DNA of 64,000 bases from Aphelenchoides besseyi (Eukaryota > Nematoda > Chromadorea > Rhabditida > Aphelenchoididae): the NCBI GenBank assembly GCA_024699855.1, contig JAMPIQ010000001.1, forward strand, positions 6,014,001 through 6,078,000. Reading direction: 5' to 3'. The notes under the pieces were generated by a model that was not told where the DNA came from, did no database searches, and saw only the letters and a list, made by a program, of their open reading frames with translations. Every line of letters starts with the position of its first letter. Positions within the stretch are counted from its first letter, which is position 1. This document shows positions 10,229 through 21,339 of this stretch, in pieces. A program made the translations under genes and the position numbers.

Positions 10229-11480
10229 CTACGTAATGTTGGCTGTGTTCATGTTCTCGAGAAGCGAGTTGATGCAAATCTCCTGAAATGGAGGCTGTTG
10301 AGTTGAAAAGACAGAAAGCCTACGATCAATTGATCGATTTTAAAGCGATCGGCCACAACCAATAGACGCGAAGCAACGGCGTCCAAATTCTCCACCCTGT
10401 TCGAATACATGAAACGAATCATCAGATCGAACATCTCAACATCCACATCGTCGACTTCAGTCAAACCATCGAACATCACCGAGTGAGCAGCAAGAATCGC
10501 TTTGGAGGCCTGAAAATAAGTTAAAGCCCAGAAGACTGACTTTGAACGTTTGTTTGTCGACCCTAATCTCTGTATCTGCCATTTCATTGTCACCGTAGAA
10601 CTCAGCAATCGCAGAAATGCCTTCCGCTTTGTTCGACTTCTCGACCCAAAGCATTGCATCGCAACAAACAAAGAGTTGATCGGAGCCAAGAAGTGGTCGA
10701 AGGTATTTTGTTTCGAATCCATGCACATGACCCTCATATCCGCAAGTCATAAAAAAGATGTCATCTAAAACAATCAGATTCACTACCATGAAGGTAACTC
10801 ACCGATTTTTTGGGTTCGCACTCCCATCGAGTTTTCGAACCAAACTCTAAATTGGACTATTATTCCCGGACCATTCCAGTGATAGATGCACAAGTCCGAG
10901 TAGTTGCAAGCAATCTGTAAAGTCATGTCGGCAAATTCAAAGCTCGGAACCAAAGAGACCATGTCGGAACTAGTGAGCAATACGTTGAGAACATGCGGAA
11001 CAACTTCCCATCTGAACGAATTTTGTTTTCCGGTCGTTCGTGAGTTCGAGACATCAAATGAAAAGTTGAGACAAACGGACAGAAACTCGATGTTCAAAAA
11101 CCCGATCGGGAGTTCGCATCGAAGAATTCCTGGACATGGTCTTTTGTAGTAGTTTTAATCGATCAAAATGTCTTTGGCTAAACAAGTTTATTGGATAGCA
11201 TTCGAAACTCACTCATCTTATCACTGATGCGTCCACTTGGGTCTTCAAGCCAGAAGTCGACGATCAACGTCGCGTTTATGTTTTTGTACGCCACTCGATC
11301 AATTCGAATCCATGCGCAGAAGTCTTCGGTCGAAATTCCGATGTAGTGAATGATCGAAAACTCCAATGGACCGTAGATTGGATGATGGGTGGTATAGAGC
11401 GGACTGATCAAACTGTCACCAAGAATTGAGTTCTTAGATTCGTTGGCATAGTTTTCGATCTTCCATTTGATATGTGGCAT
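10229..11480 (-). CDS. MATH-BTB protein, C-terminus cut by an in-frame TAG
   Basis: Five exons: 11480-11213, 11129-10803, 10764-10541, 10509-10324, 10282-10229. The N-terminal half is a MATH domain, starting MPHIKWKIENYANESK, with two repeats of the HW/W-x-G-P-type strand pattern. The C-terminal half is a BTB fold, with the core AILAAHSVMFDGL...VDVEMFDLMIRFMYS and then a BACK-like start. Such proteins are normally Cullin-3 substrate adaptors. The BTB core is short: about 10 residues are missing between HSVMF and the V-E/D-V strand. A TAG at 10231-10229 ends the frame after NTANIT, yet the same frame continues for about 38 codons with BTB-like sequence (FYVFEYAEKNCENIDF) to a second TAG at 10112. 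This may be a recent nonsense mutation. Confidence 0.8.
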
Positions 11481-11986
11481 TTTGAAAGAACGAAAAGAAA
11501 AGCAGCTAACCAACTGAGTTCTGTTGCAACAAATGATTTTCTGTTCGAAAACTTGTGAAATTTGCATGTGATACAAAGTTCTCTTGTCGCGGTTAATGTT
11601 CAACAACGTTTAAGTGACCACAAGAAGTTATGATTCTAAACGAGGAAAATAAATTCGAGCAGCAAATTCGAACTCGCACCTCAAACTCGTACAATTATCG
11701 TTTGTGCATCTCAACATTGTCATTCTTCTCCATAAATGGTCGTGTTTGTCCATTCGGTTCAAAACAATTGAAAGCTGAAACGTTTCCAATTTCTTTGTCG
11801 TAGTCCACGAGTTGTCTTCTGGTTACTCGGGAGTTTCATTTGCTATTTGAAAGATTGCTTCGGGACGATCTTCTCTTCATCTACACTTTTGACCGATGCC
11901 GTCGCTTCGTATATGCTTTTCTTTAAAGCTGTTCTCGAATCTACAATGCGATTAGCAACATAACGTCGTTGTATTCAATTACCGGA
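11481..11986. other. Spacer upstream of the MATH-BTB gene
   Basis: This presumably holds the promoter of the minus-strand gene. No TATA box or repeat is obvious. Confidence 0.3.
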
Positions 11987-12387
11987 TCTTTCCTAGGAGA
12001 CTCTCCCCTCCCATTCGCTCGCAACTTTTTCAGCCAGCTCGCACTTTTTTCGCTCTTACACTCCGAAGAGTCGCAGCCAAGTATTCGAAACGATTGTGTC
12101 CTCGAAACCGTTTTCACAACTCATTAACAGCCCATTAAACAGTTATTCGAGCGGCCTCCGTCGACTCACTTTTCAGCGCCTTAGATCGCACGGCCATTTG
12201 GATCACACTAACAACAGTTCCTAAACGCGTTTTCACTCATCCTTTTTTTGAATTCCTGGAACTAATATTTCAACTCGTGTTAAACTCGCAACCGAAGATT
12301 AGGTGGCGGCGACTAAGGGAGTGGCGGTCCTGGCCGCGATTCGTACTGTAGCGAGCCGCTCGCAGAGGGGGGGTCTCCTAGGAAAGA
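11987..12387. mobile_element. Small inverted-repeat element (MITE-like), copy 2, complete
   Basis: The left end is TCTTTCCTAGGAGAC (11987-12001) and the right end is its exact reverse complement (12373-12387). Beyond the 15-bp repeats the C-rich left and G-rich right flanks stay partly complementary. The body matches 1-360. No coding frame is present. No clear target-site duplication is visible, so the superfamily is undecided. Confidence 0.75.
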
Positions 12388-12531
12388 CACGCTCATTCAT
12401 TCATTCTCTTTCTTGCTGCAATAACTTGAGCTCCTTAAGTTACACATTGTCACTTTTAGAATCTTTTTATTGTTTGTACAACATTTGCTAGATTATTAAC
12501 AATCAAATTTTAGTGCATTCATCAAACATAT

Positions 12532-13337
12532 TCAAAGGCAACGACGATTATTCTTCGAACATTGGAGTGCGTATTGTGTCGGAGTATCGGAGCTCACTGT
12601 TTCCAGAGATTTGTGAATTGACTCTAACATCAATTCAGCTTCTGTTTTAAATTCGGGCAGTTGAGTTCGCAACGTCGGTACTTGTTCTTCTGGAGTTTCT
12701 GGCAAATCGACAACAAAGCAGTGGTTTTGAGGATTCAAATCAAAACGTTCGATCACTTTGCAGCGATCGAAGCCTTTTGCCTCTTCGAGAAAGCGTCTAT
12801 GGTATGAACTTCTAAAGTTCAAGATAATCTAACAAAAATGGAGTGTTGAACTTACCTTTTGTTAACATACAACCAAGTAGCACTCCTGTTCGGTGTGATT
12901 AGGAGAAAAAGGCTGTTTGGTTTGTTGATTTGCTGGCATATGTCTTCCAGAATGCTTTCAATACAAGTTGTTCTTGGGGCGAAAAACTGCTCAAGTTTCC
13001 CTGTTTCCAAGTTTACATGTGGGTGCCAAATTGGTGGGTCAAAAACAATTTCATGAACTTGTTTTCCACCATTCAAACGAAATTCCAATGTAATCTGTAG
13101 ATCTTCGAATAACTTCAAATAGTTTCAACTTACCGAAAACATGAGTTCTTTCTGAAGTGGCATCTTATACAAAATACCACATCGCCATCGCAAGACGTCC
13201 ACACTCTTATCGACCTTGTCTTCGACCAAAGTGGCTACGTGACCACTCGAATGGACCAAACGGCCTTCTTCGTCCAATTCCAATTTGGATTTCCATTCCT
13301 TCCAACGTTGAGTCAACTCGAACTTCAACGCTTCCAT
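12532..13337 (-). CDS. UBC-fold (E2 variant) protein lacking the catalytic Cys
   Basis: Three exons: 13337-13134, 13094-12856, 12811-12532; about 240 aa. The central part has E2 hallmarks in order: the beta meander ITLEFRLNGGK, an IxFxPPxxHPHV motif in place of YPxxxPxxxF...HPN, and the helix SILEDICQQINKPN. The Cys expected after HPN is absent, so this is a UEV-type protein and not an active conjugase. The HPHVNLETGKL segment also recalls AKTIP/FTS. The C-terminal 90 residues are acidic/polar and unrecognised. It starts at the first ATG of the open frame. A partner role in ubiquitin conjugation or vesicle tethering is inference. Confidence 0.6.
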
Positions 13338-14303
13338 CGAGTTCGCTTGTGCCGTTGTTGTTGATTAAACTTGAAGCTAAAACAAACAACTTAATAATTT
13401 TAATAACAATAGAATAACGAAGCGTCTTCAACTAAAACATCATAAGCTCAATCACATAAAGAAAAAAAAAGTTCCGTCTCTACGAGTCCAGATTAGGTCT
13501 CAAATTAAAAGTAGAAAATCACGCAACTTTCGAACAGATTCCTTCAGATCTCTCGATGTGTCTGCGTTCATTTGCCAATGGATCAACGACTTTAACTCCG
13601 GCTTTGAGTCAACTCTTGTCTATTGCTCATCGAGTTTCGCGTCAAAGTTCGTTGTCCACTCGCAATTCAAATGCCAGAGCGTTACATTGCTGACAGTAAG
13701 CTCTGATAGACTCGCAAACACTGCAGGGCTGTAATTCTTCCAAAGGCATCTTACGAAAATTTTCCTTCCTCGCGGTCACAGAAATTCGCTCGATCATGGA
13801 CGCCAAGCCCTATAGAAGAGCAAAACGATCTCTATCCTCACCTTCCTCATGACCCACTTTTCCTCCTCTCGAAAATCCCTTTTTCAAACCATTCACAAAT
13901 TTACCTTTTTACATTGACACTCCTCTGTACTGTTATCTCTATATGAGTCAGTGAATAACTTCTTTCAATATTCCACGAAATACAGTAAGAATACGTTTTA
14001 CTTATTCGACTTTTCCTATTTCAAGCATAGTAATTGAAAATAAAGAGTTTGTAGAAATGTCAAAGCGCTAACCCAATAGTTGTAACTGGTCTAGTGATGG
14101 GTATTTAAAAGATGCCTCTTTGGCCCTGATCACATTCACTTTGAAAAATCCCTTTTATTGTTATTAACTTTCAAACATCATGCTCTTAAAAACATTTATT
14201 GAGAACAATAGTTTTTGAGATCAATTAACCAGTGCACATAACTGAGTCTATTGAAGTTCCCTAAAAACCGAAGATTAAACAACTACTTCGCTCTCAACTC
14301 ACT
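13338..14303. other. AT-rich spacer, no gene seen
   Basis: No splice-supported frame, RNA gene or clear repeat is visible on either strand. Confidence 0.4.
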
Positions 14304-14574
14304 TTAATCGCAATCCTCCGTTGGCGTAAATTCGTAGCAGAAAGAAACCGTTTCCGTTGGCTCGATGACAAAAGGGAACGAAGAGATAATGTCCGGGATG
14401 AATCTTCTTACGTTGAGATGACTGAAAAGTTTTGTTTGACGATTGCAAATCACAAAAGTGCTTACAAGAAGACTGTACCGAATTTTGTTCAACGGAGCTT
14501 GACCTTGAAAGAACTTCAGTCCAAACTTCTTGTCTTGTCAAGCCTCTTCGCTTGTAAACGGAAAGATACCGCAA
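14304..14574 (-). pseudogene. Gene fragment fused to the NEK remnant (possibly TRAP-alpha-like)
   Basis: Downstream of the kinase fragment, after a TTTCAG acceptor at about 14575, the sequence reads in a different frame: KKFGLKFFQGQAPLNKI and, near the end, PFVIEPTETVSFCYEFTPTE. The last segment fits the conserved V-x-P-x(4)-A/V-x-x-Y-x-F-x-P-A/S-E strand pattern of translocon-associated protein alpha, but identity is low and a stop interrupts the start. The similarity is tentative; it could be part of another gene. Confidence 0.3.
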
Positions 14575-14616
14575 CTGAAACAACACCATCAAATCCGACT
14601 GTCACGTCGAACTCAC

Positions 14617-14826
14617 TTGTGTGGAATACAAATTCGATGGAATTGGCGGGTAGTCACAACGTTCGATCTTCCGACACAACGCGTACAAGTTCATTTTCTC
14701 GGCATAGAAAGGCGATTGCAAAGCGGCCATTTGAACAAGCTGATGGTCACTCCGTGAGTCTTTTCATACCTCGTAAAGCAAACAACCAACACTCCAGATG
14801 TCCATTTCGAATGATGGCGATTGATC
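14617..14826 (-). pseudogene. NEK6/7-type protein kinase fragment
   Basis: Two exon-like pieces are joined by a short intron with GTATGA donor at about 14769. The first gives FEMDIWSVGCLLYE, subdomain IX with the invariant D-x-W-S-x-G. The second (14740-14617) gives [19 protein letters not shown] followed by [13 protein letters not shown]. This matches the C-lobe of NEK6/NEK7 kinases (C. elegans nekl-3 type), mitotic and trafficking kinases. The N-lobe, catalytic loop and C-terminal end are missing; retroelement sequence lies directly upstream. It is therefore a pseudogene or a captured fragment. Confidence 0.75.
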
Positions 14827-14889
14827 GTCATTGGAAGAATTGAATCGGAGGTCGTTGCTTGACGAATTCGCTCTTGAATGTCTTTCGGC

Positions 14890-15430
14890 AATCAGCCATC
14901 TTTTGTTTCTTCTTCGATTGGTGCGATCACTTCCTTCATTTCTAGATCCAATTCTTGTCGTGCTTCGTCGATGAGCCGTAAAAGTCCATCGGCTTGACCA
15001 AAATCCGTGGTCTTGACATATTTAATCTCAAATTATATACGATCAATCTGAGTGCCCAACGGCCGAGGCTATTGACGGTGTAAGCGCGACGACCGGACGT
15101 GTTGACGGTCTTGAAAAGCGCGACCAGTGGCTGGTGATCGGTTAGTAAAACGAATTTGCGGCCCATAAGTATTTGTGGAGGCATTCCACGGCCGTGACTA
15201 GCGCGAATGCTTCCTTCTCGATTTGACTGTAGCGTTTTTGGGAGTTGTTGAGCGTCTTAGCCATGTCAAAAATCGTTCTTTCGCGTCCATTTGCGTCTCG
15301 CCGCATCAAGACACCTCCAATTGCATAATTCGACGCATCAGCGGCGACAATTTAGCGTCTGCTCTGGATCGTAATGAGCAAGTTAAGCGTCTTCCTTGAA
15401 ACGTCTTTTAATTTTGTCAGAAGCTTCTCG
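14890..15430 (-). pseudogene. Ty3/Gypsy RNase H and integrase start, frameshifted
   Basis: Joined over frames, the pieces read ADASNYAIGGVLM, then QKRYSQIEKEAFALVTAVEC, then GRKFVLLTDHQPLVALF, then FGQADGLLRLIDEARQELDL and, after a TGA, LPKDIQERIRQATTSDSIL. This is the order of Gypsy RNase H (D-A-S, E-K-E, T-D-H-x-P-L) followed by the linker and integrase N-terminus. At least two frameshifts (about 15175 and 15030) and stop codons show that it is inactive. Confidence 0.8.
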
Positions 15431-16759
15431 TGCTTCTTCGTACCAACTAAATTGGACGTCTTTTGGCAGTAACGTTCGATTGGTTCCTTGAGACGATGCA
15501 GCGTTCCAACAGCAACTTCTTCAACATCGACCTGTTCACCAACGGCGTTAACCCGCTGGCCTCGCTGATTTTCGCGTCGCTTCGGCGACCGACAAACCCA
15601 CGAGATGTGACCCTTCTTGTGACAATTGTGACATTCCGCATTCAAGAATTTGCATTTGCTTCTCACATGTGTTGTCCAACCACAACTGTCGCACGGAGAA
15701 AACGTTCCTGGTTCCTTCGTCGAATCTGCAATTGTCGTTTTAGTAGTTTGGGACTTGACTTGATTCCACTTGACTTGATTGACGATTTCTAGTCCATTTC
15801 TCGTTCTTCGTCGTTCCTCTTTTTGAAATCGGCAGGTCTCCAATTTGCGCGCTAATTCCTCGATCAAAATTGTCGGGTCCTCGTCCAACAATTTGATTGC
15901 AAATTCACGTACTGTTTCCAAATCTATGTGTTCCAATTGCTGCAGGAGGAAAAGCGTAGCCATTTGCTCGAAATCAATTCAGTCCATTTCGTCTTTCAAA
16001 AGTGAAGACACAAGACGTGAAGCATAGCGATCGATTGCTTCACTAGCGGGGGAACATCGCATCTCGTACACTTCTTTTCGTTTCTGAAATAAAAAAGTTT
16101 TAGAGCCGAATCCCAATTTTAACTTAGCAACTGAATCCTCGAACTTCTCCGTCGTTGGAGACTTCTGGCGGACATTTGCGCAAAACCAATCGAATTCGTT
16201 GGCTCCCAATGATTGGAACAACATTTCCCGCGCATTGGTTGGACTCAATGTGTTCGCTCGATCAAACTTCGGTTTGTATTGAGCGTACCATTTGGCAAAC
16301 GTCCAATCTTTCCGTTGATCGTAGTAGAATTTATCGATGCTACCCTGCAAATGACTGATTACTTGTTCGATGTCATTACATTTTGCTATGGTTTCGTCGG
16401 TTGGCAGCAATCGAAGTGCATTCGTCTGTATGTTTGACAGCGCCTTTTCGATGAAGGCCAATACCACGTCAGCGTCCACCAAAACATCTCTCGGGTTGTT
16501 CTTGTTGTCGTACTCTGTGAAATGCTCCGAATTCAATTTCATCCAGTCGGCGTGATGGTTCCGTCCATTCTTCAAGTGCGCCTTGAGTTGCCCACAAACG
16601 GAACGAGCGGTTGCCGTTGCTCTCAAACTTCGTGGTGCATTCGTAAGCTCTTCTTCGATTGGCTTGTATTCCTCGAGCGCCTTTTTAATCCCATTGCAAC
16701 TTCGAGTAATCATCATTTGATGACTATTTTCCGCCGGCGACTTGATTGTGGTTGTCATT
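15352..16759 (-). pseudogene. Ty3/Gypsy Gag with CCHC zinc knuckle, one in-frame TGA
   Basis: The frame from an ATG at 16759 (MTTTIKSPAENSHQ) runs through a helical capsid-like region (KDWTFAKWYAQYKPKFDRA...) to a TGA at 15981-15979. It continues in the same frame from 15978 through a Cys motif and the knuckle CHNCHKKGHISWVC (near 15600). A 5' extension of the frame to 17070 is leader-like (Pro/Leu-rich). Apart from the one stop, the frame is intact over about 1.3 kb. Gag coats retrotransposon RNA. Confidence 0.75.
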
Positions 16760-17104
16760 CCTGAAAACAATGGAGGACACACACGCGCCACATGGAAACT
16801 CGCAAACCACTGCCATTTTGTAGGGACAAAAGTTTGGTTTACCCGCAAATTCCGGAAGGTCGGGTTAGTCAGCTTCGCTAATTGTTGTGTCCTGATTCTT
16901 AGTCTATTTGATTTTGGATCAACGAAAAACAGAAGAAGCAACAACAACACGACGACAAAAAACCCCCAGCCGGCGGGCGGCCAGAGAAAGGAAGAGGATT
17001 CAACAACCCGCGGTGGGATCAGAGAAACCGACGCCGGCAAGTTTTGGGGGATTGGAGTTGCTAGATACACAACAGTTGCAACATTTTTTATTGATCATAC
17101 ACAA

Positions 17105-18590
17105 TTAGTGTAGGGCTTTTGCAAAGCCAATAGTACGGTTTTCAATGTCGTGGACCTGACAGTATGAGCGCGTGAAAGGAGTTCCGAAGATCCACATATT
17201 GACGGAATCATAACCAACCAATAATACTTCGCAGTAACCAGTATGGAGGTTGAAAAGCAGGCGTTTGGAAGGAATGGTGTACAGATGCCCATTGGCGATG
17301 AAATCGATTGTTACATCAGCATCGCATTTAACAACGTGACCTCCATCAACAGCTCTTGCTCCTATTGCACTCATGATTTTTTGAACGACTCTCAAGGGAC
17401 CGGTGATTAAATTAGTACCCGAATCTGTAAATGAGAATAAGACGAACATGATTCTCACAGGTTACCTGAAATCGCTTTAAAGGAATTCCGTATACGTGCA
17501 CGACCAATTTGAAACTGAGACACAGTGAACTGCCAATGATGCGCTATCTCTGACTGTTAAATGGTGTGCAAAATTATTGACTTACAATTAGGATCAATAT
17601 CAACATAATCCTTAACTTCACCGCAGTTATGTTTATCTAGCGCCCCAAACGTTATCACACCGCTTTCTTGGCACTCTTCATAATTTGGACAATCTCGCAT
17701 GTGGATCGTAAAGATTGGAGCATCAAGAACCTCTTGACGCCAAGCCTCATGCATCACCGAGCTATACGGCGCCGTCGGATCAGCTGAACTTCCAAGACCA
17801 AGAATACCCTACAAAAACTCAAAACTTTTAATCGAATCTACATACCTCATCACTAAATTCCATCACTTCACCGGCACCAAATGTCATTGGTTGCTTAAAA
17901 CGTAATGCACCTCCGAACTAAAATAAGCTATTAGCAAAACACTTGTCGTTAAACTAACCGTAAAATAATCTTTGTACAGATGACCACGAGCCGAACCAGT
18001 GCCTGTAGTTTCAAAGAAGTTCAATTATTTTTTTTATTTACAGACCATAGCTAACGGAGAAAGTTTTTTTAGTTAACTTTGCGGTAACAGATCCTGCGGG
18101 ATCGTAAAGCCCGAGACCCGAACTGCAATACTTGACCCTAAGACCTAAACATACAGATGTCGTTTGATCGACTGTTTCACCACAAACCCGACGATATGCA
18201 ACCTTTTTTCGGTATCCAGAAAATGCTGGAACCTAAGTACCGGCTGAATAGAGAGACTGAGGAATGCTAACCTGTATCGAATAGCTAAAACATTGAAGCC
18301 AATGAACATTCAAACATTTCGCCCACTTACCACAGTAAAAGGTACCGGTGGTGTCCCTACGTATACGGTTCCTGAACAGTTTAATGTGATTATGGCCAAC
18401 TTGATTGCAGACCCGTATACTGCTGAGTGTTATCCAGAGTTAAAGCTTGACTATAGACATCGCTCAGTCTCAGCGTGTTGTTGCGTTGAACGCGTTTGAC
18501 TGCTCGAACATCAACTGACCATGAGCCCGCATCAACCAACATCACAAGAGCATAACCAATTAAGAAACCGAACACCAACATCGAAGACAT
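17105..18590 (-). CDS. Pepsin/cathepsin D-like aspartic protease, possible frame break
   Basis: Ten exons: 18590-18413, 18371-18331, 18284-18272, 18232-18188, 18144-18046, 18002-17959, 17917-17846, 17808-17586, 17553-17466, 17424-17105. A signal peptide (LVFGFLIGYALVMLVDAG) precedes a propeptide, then YVGTPPVPFTV and the first active site LFDTGSS. The exon for LFDT is only 13 nt long. FWIP replaces the usual LWVP. A disulfide-like CISSGLRVKYC and GILGLGSS follow. The second active site is DSGTNLITGP; the end is IENRTIGFAKAL. At the exon 8/9 junction the canonical splice leaves the frame one base off (phase 1 to phase 0), so this may be a recent pseudogene or use an unusual site. Confidence 0.75.
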
Positions 18591-19313
18591 CGGAGCAAAA
18601 TGATTATGTTGAAATCAAAAACAACGGCCATTTAATACCACTTCTTGATTTCATTGAACTCACCAGGAACGTAGCAGTCGCAATTCGAATAGTCTCCGGA
18701 AGCAATTTCAAAGTTCACTCGTAGGTCTCAAAATTTCGGTTCTGATGTTCCAATCGTTTAAATTTTAAAGAACTCAAAGAACTATCGTAAAACATGTTAT
18801 TTAAACAGCTAGAAGTTCTCTCGATGGTTGTCGAATGAAAGGATGGCATTTGAATGTTTTAGCGTCAAGATCGGTTTTTGTTTACTGTTTGGTGCGATCA
18901 AACGCACGTGTAGTTTGCCTTTGTCTGTTTAGATAGCTGTCCATCTGCTACACCGGAAAAGAATTGGAAGAAGGTAGTCTTGGGACTCTGAAGTGTTCGG
19001 TTGTATGACTATCTTTCTAATCAGCATTTCTAGAAAGGAGTTCAGTAAATTAGTCAATGACCTAAGAAGCCTCTAACTCGTTCATTAGGTCATTTTAAAT
19101 CGTTCAAAGATCTGAAGGGTAATTAGCCAACAAGCTTAGGAATGAGGTCATGCAAGCTGGATTCAAATTAGTGATTTATAGGGTCAAAAATTAACGATTC
19201 AAGCACTCTAATTTAATGCAATAAGTTGATTTCGGAGCTCGATTCTTCGGCTTCGGTCATTCGCTGCTCCTTCGTTTTCGTGTGCTTCGCTCCGATTTCT
19301 GCTCGCTGCTTCG
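18591..19313. other. Divergent promoter region between two genes
   Basis: The aspartic protease (minus) and the membrane protein at 19314 (plus) diverge from here. It contains a short inverted repeat at 19056-19096 (listed separately). No further structure is seen. Confidence 0.4.
19056..19096. repeat. Short inverted repeat (hairpin)
   Basis: TCAATGACCTAA and TTAGGTCATTTT form about a 10-bp stem around a loop of roughly 17 bases. It lies between divergent genes; function unknown. Confidence 0.4.
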
Positions 19314-20718
19314 ATGGTTCTTCTGATCCGTACGATGTTCGTGTTCGCTGTCGTTGGCCTTCTCGCTCGCATGGCCACAGCTGAGTGCCAAGTCGATGCG
19401 GGAGCGACGACGTGATCTTTGAGTTCCATATTCCATTGACCATCTCCTTCTTTCAGCATCGACTTGGGACAATGCGACAAGGGAAAGATTCAACTGAAGG
19501 TCAATGGCAGCGAACTGAACTTCAAGTTCCAGTACGGTCAAACGCCTTTGGGCGACCCAAAGTATGTTTCAAAGGTGTGAGTTGAAATTTTCTTGTTTAG
19601 AACAATTTCACTTGCCGTTGGAAAGTGCGAGTTGAAATTTACTTTGTCTTACGATGCAATTGATCTGAAGGCTTACTTGACCTCTCCAGGAGAGTTTTGT
19701 CTACGTCGAAATAATACAGTTTTTAGGTCAATCACCAAAGTTCTACTTTCCGGTTCCAGTGAAGATCGACGGCAGCGGCATCCTTGTCGGAAAGAGCTCG
19801 AACACAAAGAAGTTTGAATGCATTTCGTTCAAGCCGACCAGAACAGGCGGAATCGTTGATTTGAAGGTTGACATGAAGGAGAAGATTTCCGGACTCAAAA
19901 TTGAATTGGCAAGTTCTCTGCCAACCATCCAGAAATCGAGATTTCAGGAGAATGCGGCCGTCTTTGCTGCAGTGCACGACGAATCGCAGTGGACGACAGC
20001 TGGTTGGCGCTTGTGGACTTGCATTGGAAGCGGGTATGTTGGGTTCTCAGGCAAGATGTCGCATTCTTTCTTCAGAGTTGCACTGTTGATCATTGCTGCT
20101 ATCGGTGGAGGCATCTGGTACTATCGAAACTACAAAAAGAAGCAACGCGATGTCAAAACCGTTCAACCGGACAAAACGGACAAATCGAAGGCTTTCGAAA
20201 AGTCGGTTACTGTAACTAAAGAAGGTAGAAAGAAAGACGAGGACAAGAAGGACGATGACGACAAGAACGAAGAAAAGAGCAAACCGTTCACTCAAAAGTT
20301 CGACGTTCACACGGATGCATTGATGCAAGGTCAAGCTAACAAAGACGGATTGAAGGCTCCGGTAGGTTCTACAAAATAAATATTCCCAGTTAGTTTTCAG
20401 TCCAAGAAACAGCCACAAGGCGGTAATTCAAATGGCAACGGTAAGTTGAATACACTCACACAAGACATCAAAAGTTGCAGGTGCGCCGCGAGGACGTCGT
20501 GATGATGCTCCAGCAGTCAATGGAGATTTAGTGCCACTAAACAAGGCTTCGCAAACTTTGCAGGCCCAAGTGAGTTGTCCATCCTAAATTAACTATGCGT
20601 ATTTCCAGCGTCAACACGATACTAATGCGAATACTAACTCTGATGGAACGGTGAGTTCAAAAGATGGTCGCTTACTTTGATTCATTTTTAGCGCAAGAAC
20701 ATTCCATCAATTGAATGA
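19314..20718 (+). CDS. Single-pass type I membrane protein with charged tail, unknown family
   Basis: Nine exons: 19314-19411, 19457-19576, 19601-19698, 19727-20033, 20076-20361, 20401-20440, 20481-20569, 20609-20650, 20692-20718. All junctions keep frame. The signal peptide is MVLLIRTMFVFAVVGLLARM. The ectodomain (about 200 residues) is rich in beta strands and contains LKVNGSELNFKFQYGQTPLG. One transmembrane helix (VALLIIAAIGGGIWYY) is followed by a Lys/Asp-rich cytoplasmic tail with a DEDKKDDDDKNEEK run and polar C-terminal exons. No enzyme motif is seen; it may be a receptor or adhesion protein. An AATAAA occurs at about 20816. Confidence 0.7.
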
Positions 20719-21339
20719 AGGGTTCGGTGTCACTTGATTCCATTTCAATCGTATCTTTCAGTTGTCTCTGTTCACCATCAATGCGGCTCTTTTTTCCGTT
20801 TTGTATCCGTGTGCCAAATAAACAAACGTGCATCTATATGTTAATTGAAGAATCCTGTTGAGATTGATTATGAGTTCAACTATTCAGGTCGAAAGTTCCA
20901 TAATTTTTGTGTTCTGCCACGTATTTTGGGCCAAACCTCATACTAACCTTTAAGTTGTGTTAGTAAACCGACTCTGACTCCTCGCCTTTTTGCTTGTCTT
21001 CTTATCAGAGCCTATCGAACTGATAGGTCTAACGCTTTTCAACGATCCAGATCGTGTTGATCAAGTGTCTCTTTTTTTGTTATCTTACTGCGGTGTCTTC
21101 TCGGCGTTCCAAGTTGAATGTCAGCATTCCAGCGAATGCAACGTTCAATTTAACTGTGGGAAGAAATCAAATAACTGATGTTAACTGCGGAAAAAGTAGG
21201 TAAATTTTGATTGAGCCCGAGGACTTCAAAGTAACCAATCTTTTTGGTATTTAACATCAACAGTTTTCACGGACAACATTTTACTCAGGAGTTGCTAATC
21301 GTATTATATTTGATCAGCAAGTCGATGTGCACTTAAATG
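20719..21339. other. Spacer after the membrane-protein gene
   Basis: It contains the polyadenylation signal of the upstream gene (about 20816). A short plus-strand frame at 20990-21178 is not convincing. Confidence 0.35.

Larger units (their letters stand above)
14827..17070 (-). mobile_element. Degenerate Ty3/Gypsy retrotransposon, internally deleted
   Basis: Read on the minus strand, gag (16759-15560) leads into the end of reverse transcriptase, RNase H and the first residues of the integrase region, where it stops against a NEK fragment. Protease and the RT catalytic core are missing: the sequence passes from the gag tail directly to an RT-thumb segment (LHRLKEPIER...FSWYEEAREA). Several frameshifts and stops occur. 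No LTR was identified on either side. The upstream limit (about 17070) is uncertain. Confidence 0.8.

Noticed and set aside
12303..12491. Frame overlapping the MITE end (MAATKGVAVLAAIR)
   Set aside because: It lies in the G-rich end of the inverted-repeat element, and the corresponding frame is not kept in copy 1.
16767..17070. N-terminal extension of Gag as a real domain
   Set aside because: Pro/Leu-rich leader-like sequence before the likely Gag ATG; more likely untranslated leader or LTR-proximal sequence.
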